NCBI GenBank assembly: GCA_025363575.1
Contig: JANYDM010000015.1
Span: 5,887 to 69,886 of the forward strand
DNA: 64,000 nucleotides
Direction of reading: 5' to 3'
Source: Betaproteobacteria bacterium
GTDB taxonomy: Bacteria; Pseudomonadota; Gammaproteobacteria; Burkholderiales; SG8-41
The translations under genes were made by a program, and so were the position numbers. The first letter of the stretch is position 1. The number at the start of each line of letters is the position of its first letter. A model generated the notes under the pieces. It saw only the letters and a list, made by a program, of their open reading frames with translations, was not told where the DNA came from and made no database searches. Shown piece by piece: positions 37,440-45,564 of this stretch.

Positions 37440-38495
37440 TCACGCCGCGTGCGTCTTGCCGGGCTTGTGCGCTGCAGCGAGCACCGCGGCGGCATTGTCG
37501 CGGAAGATTTTCTTTCGTGGTTCGTCAGCGAGACGGTTCAAGGCGGGCAGCGCGAGCTTCGCTTCCGGGTCACCGATGTCGAACGGATAGTCGGTGCCGA
37601 ACATCACGCGGTCCGCGCCCGCGATCTGAATTGTGAAGTCGACTGATTCGGGCGACAGCGAGCAGGTGTCGAAAAAGATTTGCTTGTAGTACTCCCCCGG
37701 GGCTTTCGAGACGTTTTTGCGATAGTACGGATCGGCTTCCCAGCCGGTCGCGTTATAGGCCGAATTAAGCCGCCCCTTGAGAAAAATGAGATTGCCGCCG
37801 CCGTGCGCGAGCAGCAACTGCAATCCCGGATGACGGTCGAACACGCCTTCGAAAATCATGCGCGTCACCGCCAGCGTCGTTTCGAACGGCCATTGCACGA
37901 GCACCTGCACTCCATAGAGCGGAAACCGCGTCGGCACTTCCGCTGAAACGGGATGCATAAAGAGAAGCACGCCGAGTTTTTCCGCGACCGTGAACAATGC
38001 ATCGAATTCCGGAGCATCGAGCGGGCGTCCGCCTGCCGTCGCCGGCAGCAGCGCGGAACGCGCGCCATACAAATCCACGGCGCGTTCGAGTTCGTAAGCG
38101 CATTGGTCCGGCGCCGCGAGCGCCAGTGATGCCATCAGTTCCAGCCGGCCTTGGCCTTCGGATGCAACCCGCGCGCCGTGTTTGTTCAACGCTCGCGCGT
38201 ACTCGACGCCCGCCGCGCCGCCCGGCCACGCGACGTAACCCGGGGGAGGGCCGATGAGCTGCAGATCGACGCCACGGCTCGCGAGGCTGGCGACCCGTTT
38301 GGGTACGTCGGAAAGGTTTTCATCCAGCGAATGCGGCGGCCCGTCGCCGCGCCTCACCCAGAATCGTCCATCCGCGCGGCGTTCCGCGGACAAACCGAAA
38401 GCCGGTTTGCGGCACAGGCCGTCAAGAAAAGCTTCGTCCAATGCGTGGGCGTGGGTGTCGATAATCAATTGCGGCGCTCCTCGGGGTCGGGCCAA
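37440..38495 (-). CDS. Amidohydrolase family 2, ACMSD-like
   Basis: A 351-residue TIM-barrel metalloenzyme: LIIDTHAHALDE with the HxH pair at 15 and 17, His in LLFMHPVSAEV, His in LLLAHGGGNL and Asp in VMFGTDYPFD. The order resembles the decarboxylase branch of the family (ACMSD and relatives). It heads a five-gene unit with two triple-RidA genes, a RidA gene and a Bug receptor. Together this suggests a degradation route for a small carboxylated, possibly nitrogen-bearing compound, with decarboxylation as one step. Confidence 0.86.
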   Translation of the reverse strand: MARPRGAPQLIIDTHAHALDEAFLDGLCRKPAFGLSAERRADGRFWVRRGDGPPHSLDENLSDVPKRVASLASRGVDLQLIGPPPGYVAWPGGAAGVEYARALNKHGARVASEGQGRLELMASLALAAPDQCAYELERAVDLYGARSALLPATAGGRPLDAPEFDALFTVAEKLGVLLFMHPVSAEVPTRFPLYGVQVLVQWPFETTLAVTRMIFEGVFDRHPGLQLLLAHGGGNLIFLKGRLNSAYNATGWEADPYYRKNVSKAPGEYYKQIFFDTCSLSPESVDFTIQIAGADRVMFGTDYPFDIGDPEAKLALPALNRLADEPRKKIFRDNAAAVLAAAHKPGKTHAA

Positions 38496-38557
38496 AAGTT
38501 TAACCCAACTTTGTTGTTGCGCAAGACGGCGACGGCGTTATAAATTCAACGCCGCCC

Positions 38558-39835
38558 ATGAACGCTCAAATTGCAACCGCGCAGGACATTGAGTCGCCGT
38601 ACGCGTGGACACGGCTTTTCGTGTCGCTCGCGCTGATGACTATCGGCGGCTCCGGCATGTATACAGTGAGCGTGGTTCTGCCGCATATCCAGGCTGAATT
38701 CGGAGTCGCGCGCGGCGATGCGTCGCTGCCATACACGATGGCGATGGTTGGCTTCGGTCTCGGTGGCGTAATGATGGGCAAACTTGCGGACCGCTTCGGC
38801 GTGCTGGTGCCGGTCGCGATCGGCGCGATTTTTCTCGGCGGCGGATTCATCGCCGCCGGAGCGGCGGGGAGCCTATGGCAGTTCAGCCTCGCACAGGGCG
38901 TGCTGATGGCCTTTCTGGGCTGCTCCGCGACGTTTGCTCCGCTGGTCGCGGATACCTCGCAGTGGTTCTCGCGCCGGCGCGGCATCGCAATCGCCATCTG
39001 CATGAGCGGCAACTACCTCGCGGGCGCGGTGTGGTCGCCTATCGTCCAGCACTTCGTCGACAGCGTAGGCTGGCGTCAGACTTATACGGGCATGGGCGTG
39101 TTCTGCCTCGTCAGCATGCTGCCGCTCGCGTTCATGGTATTGCGCAAGCTCCCACCGCTGCACGTGCAGCATGCCGCGCCGCCGGAGGCCTTGTCCGCGC
39201 AGACGATACAGCATGCAGTGCACGCAGAGTCGGCGCGTCCGCTCGGTTTCTCGCCGGCGGCATTGCAGACGTTGTTGTGCATCGCCGGCGTCGCCTGCTG
39301 TGTCGCGATGTCGATGCCGCAGGTGCATATCGTCGCGTATTGCGGCGACCTGGGTTTCGGCTTCGCGCGCGGCGCGGAAATGCTGTCGTTGATGCTGGGC
39401 GCGGGCATCGTCAGCCGGCTGATCTCGGGCTGGATCTCCGATCGCATCGGCGGCTTGCGCACGCTGCTGCTCGGGTCGGTGCTGCAGGGCGTGGCGCTGC
39501 TCGCCTTCCTGTTCACCAACGGCATCACGTCGTTGTACGTGGTATCCGCGATGTTCGGTTTATTTCAGGGCGGCATCGTGCCGAGCTACGCACTCATCGT
39601 GCGCGAGTATTTCACGCCGAAGGAGGCGGGCGCGCGCGTCGGGACCGTGCTGATGGCAACCCTGTTCGGCATGGCGCTGGGCGGCTGGATGTCTGGCGCG
39701 ATTTTTGACCTGACCGGTTCCTATCGCGCCGCATTTCTCAACGGCACGGCGTGGAACCTGCTCAACGTGAGCATCGTCCTGTTCCTGATTTACCGCGCAC
39801 GCGGCGGCCGGCCGTTCGTCGCTGCCGCTGCTTAG
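38558..39835 (+). CDS. MFS transporter, oxalate/formate or monocarboxylate-like
   Basis: A 425-residue protein with about 12 membrane helices. MGKLADRFGVLVPVA and GWISDRIGGLRTLLL match the loop 2-3 and loop 8-9 signatures of the major facilitator superfamily. It diverges from the amidohydrolase unit, a typical arrangement for an uptake carrier of the compound the unit degrades. Its stop overlaps that of the convergent gamma-glutamyltransferase gene. Substrate inferred from context only. Confidence 0.88.
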   Translation: MNAQIATAQDIESPYAWTRLFVSLALMTIGGSGMYTVSVVLPHIQAEFGVARGDASLPYTMAMVGFGLGGVMMGKLADRFGVLVPVAIGAIFLGGGFIAAGAAGSLWQFSLAQGVLMAFLGCSATFAPLVADTSQWFSRRRGIAIAICMSGNYLAGAVWSPIVQHFVDSVGWRQTYTGMGVFCLVSMLPLAFMVLRKLPPLHVQHAAPPEALSAQTIQHAVHAESARPLGFSPAALQTLLCIAGVACCVAMSMPQVHIVAYCGDLGFGFARGAEMLSLMLGAGIVSRLISGWISDRIGGLRTLLLGSVLQGVALLAFLFTNGITSLYVVSAMFGLFQGGIVPSYALIVREYFTPKEAGARVGTVLMATLFGMALGGWMSGAIFDLTGSYRAAFLNGTAWNLLNVSIVLFLIYRARGGRPFVAAAA

Positions 39836-41706
39836 TACGCAATCGCGTAGCAGTCGCGGCGCCGCTCGCCGCCCGCAATGCGGCTGCCGGTGGCCGGATC
39901 GACCATGACGACAGTCGCGCAGCCGTTCATGCTGTAGGGACGGATTTTTTGCGCGTTGTGGCCGCGTTTCTTCAGCTCGTCGATGATCGCATCGGGAATG
40001 TTGGATTCGATGTTGAGCACATTCAATCCTGTATTGTGCGGCCAGAACGAGCCGTGGAAATGCAGCGTCTGCACGCGCGGCCATTCGAACGCGGTGTGCA
40101 GGTTCGGATACCAGTCGGGCCAGAACTCGACGATGTCGAGGAAGGCTTGCAGCACGGTTTGCTCCTGGTTGTCGCCGCCGGGCGACCCTATCGCCATGAA
40201 CGGCTGCCCGTTGCGCAGCACGAGGCCCGGCGTCAGCGTGTAGCGCGGACGCGCGCGCGGGCGCAATTGCGCGGCGCGCGTCTTGTCGAGCCAGAACTGC
40301 TCGCCGCGTATGCTCATGCCAATGCCGGTCTTGCCGAGGATCACGGCGCCCGGGATCCAGCCGCCGCTCGGCGTGCTGTCGAAGATATTGCCGTCCTTGT
40401 CGATAATCGCGATGTGCGTCGTGTCTTTGATCGCGTTGGCGACCGGTTCCGCGTCGGGCAAAGGCGCATCCGGCTTCTGCTCTTCGCGGATATTCGCGAC
40501 CCAGTACTTCCATTCCTTCACTTTCGAATCGTACGGCAGCGGATCGCCCGCAACGAACGTGCGATTCGCGCGCTGCGGATCGATCAGTTTCGCGCGTTCC
40601 TTCGCGTAAGCTTTTGATAGTAGTCCCTCCGCCGGCGTGTTAACGAAGTCGGGATCGCCGTAATACGTGTCGCGGTCGGCATAGGCGAGTTTCAGCGCTT
40701 CGACCACCGTATGCAGATAGTCGGCGCTGTTGAGCTTCATCGATTTCAAGTCGAAGTTCTCAAGGATGTTGAGCGCCTGCAGCAGCACCGGCCCCTGGCT
40801 GCCGAACGCATGCTTGTAAACCTCAAAACCGCGGTAGGTGGTCATCGCCGGCGCTTCAACCCGCGCGTAGAACTCCGAGAAATCGGCGAGCTCGAACGGC
40901 GCGTCATGTTGCTTGAGAAACGTGACCATCTCGCGCGCGATGTCGCCTTTGTAAAAGCGATCGCGCGCGGCGGCGATGCCGGCTTTGCGGCCCTGCGCCT
41001 TGCCCGTGCGTTCGGCGTCGACCATGCGCTTCAACGTATTCGCGAGCGTTGGAAACTTGAGCGTGTCGCCGGGCGAGTACAGCGTGCCGTCGGGTTTCAG
41101 CCAGTACGCGCGATTGTCGGGCCATTGCTCGATGAATTTCAGCTGGTCCTTGATGCGGGCCGCCGTGCGCGGGCGCAACGGGAAGCCGCTTTCGGCGTAT
41201 TGGATCGCGCGCGCCGACACTTCTTCGAAACTCATCGTGCCCCAGCGCTCGAGCACGGTGAGCGCCGCATGCAGAGCGCCCGGAATCACCGCAGGGTCTA
41301 GACCTTTGCCGTTGAGGGTTTTGTTGTGCGCGGTGTACCAGTCGATGGTCGCGCCTTTGGGCGCCCAGCCCTGGCCGACGATTGAAACGACTTTGCCGGT
41401 GCTTTTTGGATACACAAGCACGAGCGCTTCGCCGCCGAGGCTGTAAAGATCCTGCTCGACGACACCGCCGACGAGCAGCGCCGCGACGCCGGCATCGAAT
41501 GCGTTGCCGCCACGCACAAGGATTTCGAAGGCCGCCGCGGTCGTCAGCGGGTGGCCGGCGGAGATGCCGGCATTAGGTCCCATGACAAGCGGGCGCTCCG
41601 CCGCAAGTGCTGCCGCGCAGCAGAATCCGGCTGCTGCCAGCGCGGCCAGCAATTGCCGCGAACGTCGCATCACGGCCCTGGACGTCCGGGTATTCCATCC
41701 AAACAT
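39832..41706 (-). CDS. Gamma-glutamyltransferase
   Basis: A 624-residue exported N-terminal-nucleophile hydrolase that cleaves gamma-glutamyl bonds (glutathione, gamma-glutamyl amides) in the periplasm. A signal peptide (...LLAALAAAGFCCAAALA) is followed by GISAGHPLTTAAAFEILVRGGNAFDA, a family hallmark. The self-cleavage site should be just before Thr429 in KDTTHIAIIDKDG, and GSPGGDNQEQTVLQAFLDI forms the glycine pocket. ATG 41706 gives the best signal. It might also serve as a cephalosporin-acylase-like or capsule-type enzyme, since the family is broad. Confidence 0.9.
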   Translation of the reverse strand: MFGWNTRTSRAVMRRSRQLLAALAAAGFCCAAALAAERPLVMGPNAGISAGHPLTTAAAFEILVRGGNAFDAGVAALLVGGVVEQDLYSLGGEALVLVYPKSTGKVVSIVGQGWAPKGATIDWYTAHNKTLNGKGLDPAVIPGALHAALTVLERWGTMSFEEVSARAIQYAESGFPLRPRTAARIKDQLKFIEQWPDNRAYWLKPDGTLYSPGDTLKFPTLANTLKRMVDAERTGKAQGRKAGIAAARDRFYKGDIAREMVTFLKQHDAPFELADFSEFYARVEAPAMTTYRGFEVYKHAFGSQGPVLLQALNILENFDLKSMKLNSADYLHTVVEALKLAYADRDTYYGDPDFVNTPAEGLLSKAYAKERAKLIDPQRANRTFVAGDPLPYDSKVKEWKYWVANIREEQKPDAPLPDAEPVANAIKDTTHIAIIDKDGNIFDSTPSGGWIPGAVILGKTGIGMSIRGEQFWLDKTRAAQLRPRARPRYTLTPGLVLRNGQPFMAIGSPGGDNQEQTVLQAFLDIVEFWPDWYPNLHTAFEWPRVQTLHFHGSFWPHNTGLNVLNIESNIPDAIIDELKKRGHNAQKIRPYSMNGCATVVMVDPATGSRIAGGERRRDCYAIAY

Positions 41707-41773
41707 GGCGCTATCCTCCGTCTGAGCGCACATAGTAGCAGTAGCGAAATATGCGCGCGGCGACCGCGAGCCA

Positions 41774-41803
41774 GCGACAAAACGATATTTTAGGGGTTAC
41801 AAT
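41774..41803 (+). promoter_or_regulatory. Candidate sigma-70 promoter for iorA/iorB-like genes
   Basis: GCGACA at 41774-41779 and TACAAT at 41798-41803 are separated by 18 bases, about 100 bases before the iron-sulfur subunit gene. The -35 box keeps the GACA half only, so activity is uncertain. Confidence 0.4.
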
Positions 41804-41901
41804 CGTTTTCCAAAAAAATGTCAGCGCCCCCTGTGTGGCCGGCGCGGCAAAGCAGGGAGAAGCGCAAGTCCACATATCTATTACGGCGGGAGGAGCTCGA
41901 A

Positions 41902-42351
41902 ATGGCAAGCCTGAATATCAACGGAAAAACCCAGCAGGTCGATGTCGATCCGTCGACCCCATTGTTATGGGCATTGCGCGAACAGGTCGGTTTGACGGGC
42001 ACCAAGTACGGCTGCGGCATTGCGCAGTGCGGCGCGTGCACCGTGCATATCGATGGCGCCGCCGTGCGCTCCTGCGTGATGCCGGTCGCCGCCGTAGCGG
42101 GCAAAAAAATCACGACGATCGAAGGCCTCGCGGCCAACGGCACGCTGACCAAAGTGCAGCAGGCGTGGCTCGATCACGAGGTGCCGCAATGCGGCTACTG
42201 CCAGTCGGGCATGATCATGGCGGCGGCGGCGCTCTTGAAGCAGAAGCCGAAGCCCACCGACGCCGACATCGACGCTGCAATGACCAACATCTGCCGCTGC
42301 GGCACCTTCCAACAAGTGCGCGACGCGATCCACGCCGCCGCCAAAGCCTGA
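41902..42351 (+). CDS. (2Fe-2S) subunit of a molybdenum hydroxylase, IorA-like
   Basis: The 149-residue small subunit carries two iron-sulfur clusters: Cys38, 43, 46 and 58 (plant-type) and Cys97, 100, 131 and 133. It passes electrons from the molybdenum subunit encoded just downstream (10-base gap). GGGAGGA at 41888-41894 and ATG 41902 set the start. The family includes isoquinoline 1-oxidoreductase and aldehyde dehydrogenases of the same two-gene layout; which applies cannot be told. Confidence 0.92.
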   Translation: MASLNINGKTQQVDVDPSTPLLWALREQVGLTGTKYGCGIAQCGACTVHIDGAAVRSCVMPVAAVAGKKITTIEGLAANGTLTKVQQAWLDHEVPQCGYCQSGMIMAAAALLKQKPKPTDADIDAAMTNICRCGTFQQVRDAIHAAAKA

Positions 42352-42361
42352 GAGGGACGCC

Positions 42362-44560
42362 ATGACTACCGCCAGCCAGAAAACCAATAAGCCCAATCTC
42401 AGCCGCCGCTCTTTCATTATCTCGTCCGCCGCCGTCGGCAGCGGGCTTGCGCTGGGCCTGAATATTCCGTTCGGCTCGTCCGTCGTGCGCGCCGCCGACG
42501 GCTCGCCTGAAGTCAACGCATGGGTCGTCATTCGGCCCGACGATACCGTCGTCATCCGCATCGCGCGCACGGAGATGGGCCAGGGCACTTTGACCGGCCT
42601 CGCGCAGATGGTCGCGGAAGAACTCGAGTGCGACTGGAACAAGGTCACGACCGAATATCCGACACCGGGACAGAGCGTGGCGCGCAAGCGCGCGTGGGGC
42701 GATTTCTCCACGGGCGGCAGCCGCGGCATCCGCGAATCGAACGAATACGTGCGGCGCGGCGGCGCCACCGCGCGCGTCATGCTGGTCCAGGCCGCAGCCG
42801 ACGAATGGAAAGTGCCGGCTACGGAATGCACCGTCTCGAACGGCGTGATCACGCATGCAGGATCGAATCGCACGACGACGTACGGGAAAGTCGCGGAAGC
42901 TGCGGCGAAAATCACGCCGCCGAAAGATGTGCCGCTCAAAGACCCGAAAGACTGGAAGATCATCGGCAAGGGCATCAAGCGCCTGGATACGGTGGAGAAG
43001 TTGACCGGCAAGGCCGTGTACGGCGTCGACTTCAAGCTGCCCGGCATGCTGAACGCGACGATCAAGGAATGCCCGGTGTTCGGCGGCAAGGTCAAGAGTT
43101 TCGATGCAGCCAAAGTCGAGAAGATGAAGGGCGTGCGCAAGGTCGTGCAGGTCGGCGACACCGCGGTGGCCGTCGTCGCCGATACCTGGTGGCAGGCGAA
43201 AGTGGCAATGGATGCCTTGCCGATTGTGTGGGACGAAGGCGACAACGCCAAGGTGTCGAGCGCAACGATTGCAGCGACGCTGAAAGAAGGCCTCGATGCC
43301 GAGCAGGCGTTCGTCGGCAACAAGAACGGCGACGCGAAAACGGCGCTGGCTGGCGCGGCCAAAAAAGTCGAGGCCGTCTACGCCTATCCGTACCTGAACC
43401 ACGCGCCGATGGAGCCGATGAATGCGACCGCGCGCTATACGCCGGACAAGTGTGAAGTCTGGTGCGGCACGCAGAACGGCGAAGCCGCCTTTGCGGCGAC
43501 GCTGGCGGCCTCGGGCCTGCCCGCCGACAAATGCGATGTGTATAAATTCCTGCTTGGCGGCGCGTTTGGCCAGCGCGGCGCGTTTCACGATTTTGTGCGC
43601 CAGGCCGTGCTCATAGCGAAGCAGATGCCGGGCACACCGGTGAAATTGCTGTGGACGCGCGAAGAAGACATGACGCAGGGCCGCTATCACCCGGTGACAC
43701 AGTGCAAGCTCGTCGGCGGATTCGATGCGAACAACAATCTGACCGGCCTGCACATGCGCATTTCGGGCCAGTCGATTCTTGCCGCGGTGCGCCCGGAAGC
43801 CATGCAAAACGGCGCCGATCCCGCGACGTTCCAGGGCGTTTCGCCGAGCGGCGAGTTCGAGTACGGCTACAGCGCTATCCCGAACCTCCTGATCGACCAC
43901 GCGATGCGCAATCCGCACGTGCCGCCGGGCTTCTGGCGCGGCGTCAACATCAACCAGAACGCGATCTACGTCGAATGCTTCATGGACGAGCTCGCGCACT
44001 CGGTCGGCCAGGATCCGCTCGAGTTCCGCCGCAAGCTGATGGCGAAAAACCCCAAGCACCTGGCCGTGCTGAATGCCGTCGCCGAGCGCGCAGGCTGGGG
44101 CAAGCCGGCGCCGAAAGGCGTGTTCCGTGGGCTCGCGCAAATGAAGGCATTCAACAGCTATGTCGCAGCGTGCGCGGAAGTGTCGGTGACCGGCGGCAAC
44201 AAGGTCAAAGTGCATCGCATCATTGCCGCAACCGATCCCGGTTACGCGGTCAATCCTGCGCAAATTGAGCGCCAGATCGCGGGCTCGTTCGTCTACGGGC
44301 TGTCGGCGTTGTTCCTGCAGGAGTGCACGGTCAAGAACGGCCGCATCGAGCAGACCAACTTCAACACGTTCAACTCGATGCGCATCGCGCAGATGCCCAA
44401 GGTCGAATCCATCGTCATGCCGTCAGGCGGTTTCTGGGGCGGAATTGGCGAACCGACAATCTGCGTGGCGGCGCCGGCCGTGCTTAACGCGATGTTCGCC
44501 GCGACCGGTAAGCGCATCCGCTCGTTTCCGCTCAAGAACCACGGCATCACGCTGGTGTGA
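42362..44560 (+). CDS. Molybdopterin-binding subunit of a molybdenum hydroxylase, IorB-like
   Basis: The 732-residue large subunit hydroxylates its substrate at a molybdenum centre. It begins with a twin-arginine signal (SRRSFI at 14-19), so it is folded with cofactor in the cytoplasm and exported. AFGQRGAFHDFVRQA near 400 and FWGGIGEPTICVAAPAVLNA near 690-710, with the Gly-Glu pair of the active site, match the xanthine dehydrogenase family. The FAD subunit is missing, as in IorAB. N-heteroaromatic ring or aldehyde oxidation are the likely reactions. No XdhC chaperone or cytochrome gene is next to it. Confidence 0.92.
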   Translation: MTTASQKTNKPNLSRRSFIISSAAVGSGLALGLNIPFGSSVVRAADGSPEVNAWVVIRPDDTVVIRIARTEMGQGTLTGLAQMVAEELECDWNKVTTEYPTPGQSVARKRAWGDFSTGGSRGIRESNEYVRRGGATARVMLVQAAADEWKVPATECTVSNGVITHAGSNRTTTYGKVAEAAAKITPPKDVPLKDPKDWKIIGKGIKRLDTVEKLTGKAVYGVDFKLPGMLNATIKECPVFGGKVKSFDAAKVEKMKGVRKVVQVGDTAVAVVADTWWQAKVAMDALPIVWDEGDNAKVSSATIAATLKEGLDAEQAFVGNKNGDAKTALAGAAKKVEAVYAYPYLNHAPMEPMNATARYTPDKCEVWCGTQNGEAAFAATLAASGLPADKCDVYKFLLGGAFGQRGAFHDFVRQAVLIAKQMPGTPVKLLWTREEDMTQGRYHPVTQCKLVGGFDANNNLTGLHMRISGQSILAAVRPEAMQNGADPATFQGVSPSGEFEYGYSAIPNLLIDHAMRNPHVPPGFWRGVNINQNAIYVECFMDELAHSVGQDPLEFRRKLMAKNPKHLAVLNAVAERAGWGKPAPKGVFRGLAQMKAFNSYVAACAEVSVTGGNKVKVHRIIAATDPGYAVNPAQIERQIAGSFVYGLSALFLQECTVKNGRIEQTNFNTFNSMRIAQMPKVESIVMPSGGFWGGIGEPTICVAAPAVLNAMFAATGKRIRSFPLKNHGITLV

Positions 44561-44664
44561 GGCGGTAAAGGATGAAGGACAGTCCCCGCGACTCGTTAGC
44601 CGCAGGCCCGTTTGCGGGAGCGGGGACCGTCGAGCGACGTATTGCAGCTTGAATATTTACCGCC
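44561..44664. repeat. Nested inverted-repeat element
   Basis: Outer arms GGCGGTAAA (44561-44569) and TTTACCGCC (44656-44664) enclose a second inverted repeat, GTCCCCGC (44582-44589) with GCGGGGAC (44620-44627), extended by GAC/GTC across one mismatch, and an inner CCCG-TTTG-CGGG hairpin at 44607-44618. It fills the gap between iorB-like and soxY-like genes. Confidence 0.75.
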
Positions 44665-44672
44665 GCTTCAGA

Positions 44673-44735
44673 GCGAGAGGAATGAGGAATGAGGAGACGT
44701 AAAACTCGATCCTCGATCCTCGAACCTCAATCCTG
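44673..44735 (+). repeat. Short tandem repeats around the soxY start
   Basis: Two copies of GAGGAAT (44677-44690 region) are followed by three degenerate copies of CGATCCT/CGAACCT up to 44732. The first codons of the SoxY-like gene lie within this repeat, and the repeat also supplies the GAGG that would serve as ribosome site. Confidence 0.6.
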
Positions 44736-45198
44736 TCCCGGCCGCCGTACGTTTCTTGCAGCCGCGGGCAAGCTGACTGTCGCGGCTTTCCTGCCCGCGA
44801 CCGCCGCAGCCCAACTGAACCGCACCCAGCCTAACAACATGCCGGAAGTCATCCGGCGGCTCGCCGGCGGCGCGCAGATCAATCCGGGCAAAGTCAAAAT
44901 CACGCTGCCGCCGCTCGTGGAAAACGGCCACCTCGTGCCGCTCACCGTCAGCGTAGAAAGTCCGATGACGGCGACGGATTACGTGAAGGCGATCCATGTC
45001 TTCACCGACAAGAATCCGTTGCCGGAAGTCATCAGCTTTTACCTGGGACCGCAGGCGGGGCGCGCGACGTTTAGCACGCGCGTGCGGCTCGCCGACTCGG
45101 AAAACGCCATTGCGATTGCGCAGATGAGCGACGGCTCCTTGTGGTCCGATCGCGTGTACGTGGTCGTCACCACCGCGGCGTGTCTCGAAGAGCTCTAA
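44689..45198 (+). CDS. soxY: SoxY-like sulfur carrier protein
   Basis: The 169-residue protein has a twin-arginine signal (RRTFL at 19-23) and an immunoglobulin-like core (NPGKVKITLPPLVENGHLVPLTVSVESPMT) like SoxY, which carries sulfur intermediates on a C-terminal Cys in the periplasm. The C-terminus reads TTAACLEEL, with Cys165; the conserved GGCGG swinging arm of canonical SoxY is absent. It still pairs with a SoxZ-like gene one base downstream. Start ATG 44689 is the only ATG; the codon before is preceded by an in-frame stop. Confidence 0.82.
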   Translation: MRRRKTRSSILEPQSCPGRRTFLAAAGKLTVAAFLPATAAAQLNRTQPNNMPEVIRRLAGGAQINPGKVKITLPPLVENGHLVPLTVSVESPMTATDYVKAIHVFTDKNPLPEVISFYLGPQAGRATFSTRVRLADSENAIAIAQMSDGSLWSDRVYVVVTTAACLEEL

Positions 45199-45199
45199 C

Positions 45200-45520
45200 G
45201 TGGCCGTCGCCCGCATCAACGTGCCGAAGACCGCGCAGCGCGGCGAGATCATCGAGATCCGCACGCTGATCAGCCACGCGATGGAGACCGGCTACCGCCG
45301 CGATTATCTGGGCAAAACGCTGCCGCGCGATATCATCACCGAATTCAAATGCAGCTATAACGGCGCCGAAGTTTGCCGCGCCGTGTTTCATCCGGCGATC
45401 GCGGCCAACCCGTACATGGTGTTTCCAGTGCGCATCACCGAAAGCGGCACCCTGCAGTTCACGTGGAGCGGCGACAACGGCTTCACGCAGACCGAATCGG
45501 CGCAAATCAGCGTCGCCTGA
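45200..45520 (+). CDS. soxZ: SoxZ-like partner protein
   Basis: A 106-residue protein with RINVPKTAQRGEIIEIRTLISHAMETGYR, the SoxZ hallmark, and VFPVRITESGTLQFTWSGDNG. SoxZ dimerises with SoxY in thiosulfate oxidation. It has no signal, as expected because it travels with Tat-exported SoxY. GTG 45200 follows the SoxY stop by one base. SoxA, SoxX, SoxB and SoxCD are not in the window. Confidence 0.9.
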   Translation: MAVARINVPKTAQRGEIIEIRTLISHAMETGYRRDYLGKTLPRDIITEFKCSYNGAEVCRAVFHPAIAANPYMVFPVRITESGTLQFTWSGDNGFTQTESAQISVA

Positions 45521-45564
45521 ACGGCGCTGCGCCCGCAGCACAATCACGAAAGGAGTTGCGTTCT

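Noticed and set aside
39832..39835. Overlapping stops of MFS and gamma-glutamyltransferase genes as a frameshift
   Set aside because: Both products end at the normal place for their families, so this is a simple convergent overlap.
41965..43362. 465-codon minus-strand frame over iorA/iorB-like genes
   Set aside because: Antisense to conserved iron-sulfur and molybdenum subunits; Ser/Thr/Pro-rich composition typical of a shadow frame.
42215..44263. 682-codon minus-strand reading frame opposite the molybdenum hydroxylase gene
   Set aside because: It is antisense to a well-supported gene, is His/Arg-rich in the manner of GC-rich shadow frames, and resembles no protein family.
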